Below the pieces are notes generated by a model. That model saw nothing but the letters and a program-made list of their open reading frames with translations. It did not search any database and was not told the origin of the DNA. Made by a program: the position numbers and the translations under genes. Positions 5,839 through 7,869 of a stretch of DNA of 7,869 bases are shown piece by piece; the stretch's first letter is position 1, and every line of letters begins with the position of its first letter. Source of the stretch: CAZBUK01 sp964495085 (GTDB lineage: Bacteria; Bacteroidota; Ignavibacteria; T3Sed10-11); the NCBI GenBank assembly GCA_964495085.1, contig CAZBUK010000133.1, positions 1 through 7,869 on the forward strand, in the 5' to 3' direction.

Positions 5839-7869
5839 ATGAAAGAAAAAAGCGGTGTTGCTGTTATTCTCATCTCCCTCGTTTTCATCGGTCTGGGAGT
5901 CATTACCTACGGTTCTCTTCTAAACAATGTCTCCGCGGGGGCATCGGTCGCTCTCGACGTTCCCCGTGCGCAGATTGCCCGCATTGCCCGTAACACACTT
6001 ACAGAAAACGGTTACGAGATCGGAAAACTCCGGTCCGAAGCCGTCTTTAATTCCAACACCCCCGTTACCGTATACCTACAGGACACCCTGTCGCTCGGCG
6101 ATTCGAACAGGTTCACCCGCTCCTCGAAGCTCCCGGTTCATTGGTGGATCGTTTATCTGTACGACCGCTCATTGCCGCGGGGTATTGCCCCCGAAGAATA
6201 TGAGGTATATCTGGATCCGTCGGGCGGACTGCTTGGTTTTCGCCGCATCCTGCAGCCGACCGCTTACGGAGCCAATCTTCCCGAAGAATCCGCGCTCGAT
6301 CTCGCCGTGCAGTATCTGGTGGAGAGAGGCATACCGCTCGGGGAATATTTCCTCCAGCTGGCCTCCTCGATAAGGCACGAGCACAGGACCGATTGGGATT
6401 TCCAATGGCAGAAGATCGAGGGTAGCTACGGTTTAGAGGAAAAAATCCTGGTCACCGTTCAGGGAGAAGAAATCGGCCGGGTTGCGATGAGAGTTGAGGC
6501 GCCCCGCGCATTCATGCAAAGATATTATCAGGAACAGGAACAGATGCAGTTTCTGTATATTTTGAGTCTCGGATCGATCTTTGTGATGTTTTTCGCCGTC
6601 GTTCTTACCTTCCTGAAGAGATATCATGAGGGCGAGGTGGGAATTCGCAACGCGATGATCATCATGATCGCGGGGTTCGCGATCGCATTTCTCGACTTCG
6701 TCAATATCTATCGGATCATCGGAAATGGAGTATCTATCGGTGCGATGAACAGATTCAATGTCCGGATGATCATCTTCTTCGTGAACGTTTTCATCTTTCT
6801 CACCTTCGTGCATGTGATGTCATTCGCGGGTTGGAGCGTGGGGGAGTCATACTCCCGGACCCACTGGAGCGACAAGTTAAAGGGCCTGGATGCGCTGCTC
6901 AAAGGGAAAATAACGGCGCGCCCGCTGGGATTGTCGCTGGTACGGGGGTACGGATTGGGCTTTCTCGGATTGGCGGTTTCGATGGGATTGCTGTATCTCA
7001 TCAAGGACACCGCGGGAATCACGACGTACATCACCTCCCTGAACGGAATTCCGGAAGCCGCGCTTCCCGCCGTTAAACCCATCTTCGAAGCGCTCTGGAT
7101 CGCGGTTCTGGTGGAGATCGTTTTCAGGCTTTTCCTCCTGACGGCATTGAAAAACAGATTGAAGAGAACACTCCCGGCGGTGATTATCTCTCTTCCGATC
7201 TGGGTACTGGCGGCAGTCAATCTGTGGAATCCATTGTCCATGTACCACCCGCTGCCGTTCTTCATCGTCTACGTCATGCTTGCGGGCTTGTGGTTTTCAT
7301 ATGTGTTCATCAGATACGATCTGGTAACTGTGATTGCCGCAAACTTTGTATTTCTTGCAATGAATCTTGCGGTTCCCTTATTCTCCTCATCGGGCGAATA
7401 CTTTTCGACGCAGACTATCCTGTTTTCCGGATTGATGACGGTTCCGTTCCTGTTCGGCTGTGTCACCTCTCTACGGGGGAGGGATTTCAGATTTACTCCG
7501 GATACTATCCCCCCGCACATCAAACGCATCAGCCACCGTGAACGGATGGCGAAGGAGCTGGAGATCGCGCGTTCGGTTCAGATGAGCCTGCTTCCCAAGA
7601 CGACACCGGCGATCGACGGGTTTGAAGTTGCCGGGATTTGCATCCCCGCACAGGAAGTCGGCGGCGACTACTTCGACTACGTGCACTTCGAAAACGGCAA
7701 TCTCGGAATTGCGGTTGGGGATGTTTCGGGGAAGGGGGTACCCGCGGCGATTTACATGACACTGACGAAAGGGGTCCTTCAATCCAATGCCGACGAATTT
7801 ACCTCGCCGAAGGACGTGCTGGTGAAAGTGAACGCACAGCTCTACGGAACGATCGAGAGGAATACATTT
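5839..7869 (+). CDS. Membrane-anchored SpoIIE/RsbU-type PP2C phosphatase with CPBP-like membrane domain (3' end outside window)
   Basis: The frame is open from an ATG at 5839 to the window edge (677 codons, no stop). Residues 6-28 form a membrane anchor. Residues about 30-235 look extracytoplasmic and PepSY-like (DVPRAQIARIARNTL at 40-54, YEVYLDPSGGLLGF at 121-134, RTDWDFQW at 183-190). About eight or nine hydrophobic segments follow between 237 and 545. Within these, GESYSR...DALLKG at 335-356 and VEIVFR at 425-430 recall CPBP (CAAX-protease-like) proteins. A likely coiled-coil linker RERMAKELEIARSVQMSLLP (567-586) leads into the phosphatase: GGDYFD 608-613 and GDVSGKG 627-633, with Asp610 and Asp628 as probable metal ligands. 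Such phosphatases usually dephosphorylate an anti-anti-sigma factor (STAS protein), releasing a sigma factor. No Shine-Dalgarno sequence is evident. GTG codons at 5797 and 5821 are possible alternative starts. The phosphatase assignment is firm; the CPBP and PepSY assignments are by eye. Confidence 0.85.
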   Translation, partial: MKEKSGVAVILISLVFIGLGVITYGSLLNNVSAGASVALDVPRAQIARIARNTLTENGYEIGKLRSEAVFNSNTPVTVYLQDTLSLGDSNRFTRSSKLPVHWWIVYLYDRSLPRGIAPEEYEVYLDPSGGLLGFRRILQPTAYGANLPEESALDLAVQYLVERGIPLGEYFLQLASSIRHEHRTDWDFQWQKIEGSYGLEEKILVTVQGEEIGRVAMRVEAPRAFMQRYYQEQEQMQFLYILSLGSIFVMFFAVVLTFLKRYHEGEVGIRNAMIIMIAGFAIAFLDFVNIYRIIGNGVSIGAMNRFNVRMIIFFVNVFIFLTFVHVMSFAGWSVGESYSRTHWSDKLKGLDALLKGKITARPLGLSLVRGYGLGFLGLAVSMGLLYLIKDTAGITTYITSLNGIPEAALPAVKPIFEALWIAVLVEIVFRLFLLTALKNRLKRTLPAVIISLPIWVLAAVNLWNPLSMYHPLPFFIVYVMLAGLWFSYVFIRYDLVTVIAANFVFLAMNLAVPLFSSSGEYFSTQTILFSGLMTVPFLFGCVTSLRGRDFRFTPDTIPPHIKRISHRERMAKELEIARSVQMSLLPKTTPAIDGFEVAGICIPAQEVGGDYFDYVHFENGNLGIAVGDVSGKGVPAAIYMTLTKGVLQSNADEFTSPKDVLVKVNAQLYGTIERNTF

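Noticed and set aside
6708..7265. Long minus-strand frame of 185 codons opposite the phosphatase gene
   Set aside because: The + strand frame here encodes coherent transmembrane helices continuous with recognisable domains. The minus frame is a shadow without domain features.
1..7869. CRISPR arrays, tRNA or rRNA genes, insertion sequences, phage or defence genes
   Set aside because: No repeat-spacer pattern, tRNA-like or rRNA-like sequence, transposase motif or terminal inverted repeats were seen on either strand. The window looks like core chromosome.

Overview
The window is a gene-dense bacterial chromosome segment with every recognisable gene on the + strand. AtpA carries a VGGNAQIK...KFGSDLD signature that I know best from Bacteroidetes/Chlorobi-type proteins. 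The alpha-gamma gene pair is not followed by beta and epsilon, and most starts lack a convincing Shine-Dalgarno sequence. Together these suggest a deep-branching member of the Fibrobacteres-Chlorobi-Bacteroidetes (FCB) assemblage (for example an Ignavibacteria, KSB1 or Marinimicrobia-like lineage). This is inference from motifs read by eye; no database comparison was possible.

Layout. Positions 1-539 hold the C-terminal third of the F1 ATP synthase alpha subunit (atpA, cut by the left edge). It is followed 26 bases later by a complete gamma subunit gene (atpG, 566-1456). Next is a gap of about 320 bases (1457-1777) with no credible protein. It contains a nested inverted repeat just after atpG, a perfect 12-bp palindrome with an imperfect direct repeat of its right part, two mutually exclusive hairpins, a sigma70-like promoter candidate and a leader hairpin. 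Then come plsY (1778-2497), gpsA (2514-3512) and recG (3540-5771), tightly spaced as in an operon. From 5839 to the right edge runs a large membrane-protein gene without a stop in the window. It encodes an N-terminal anchor, a putative extracytoplasmic PepSY-like region, a multi-pass membrane region resembling a CPBP/CAAX-protease fold, and the start of a cytoplasmic SpoIIE/RsbU-type PP2C phosphatase domain.

How the genes relate. GpsA makes sn-glycerol 3-phosphate from dihydroxyacetone phosphate and PlsY acylates it to lysophosphatidic acid. The two adjacent genes therefore encode consecutive steps of phospholipid synthesis. RecG is a housekeeping fork-remodelling helicase. The last gene is the most unusual item: it appears to join a CPBP-like membrane module whose usual catalytic residues look substituted to a partner-switching phosphatase. 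That suggests a membrane sensor controlling a sigma-factor or anti-anti-sigma pathway.
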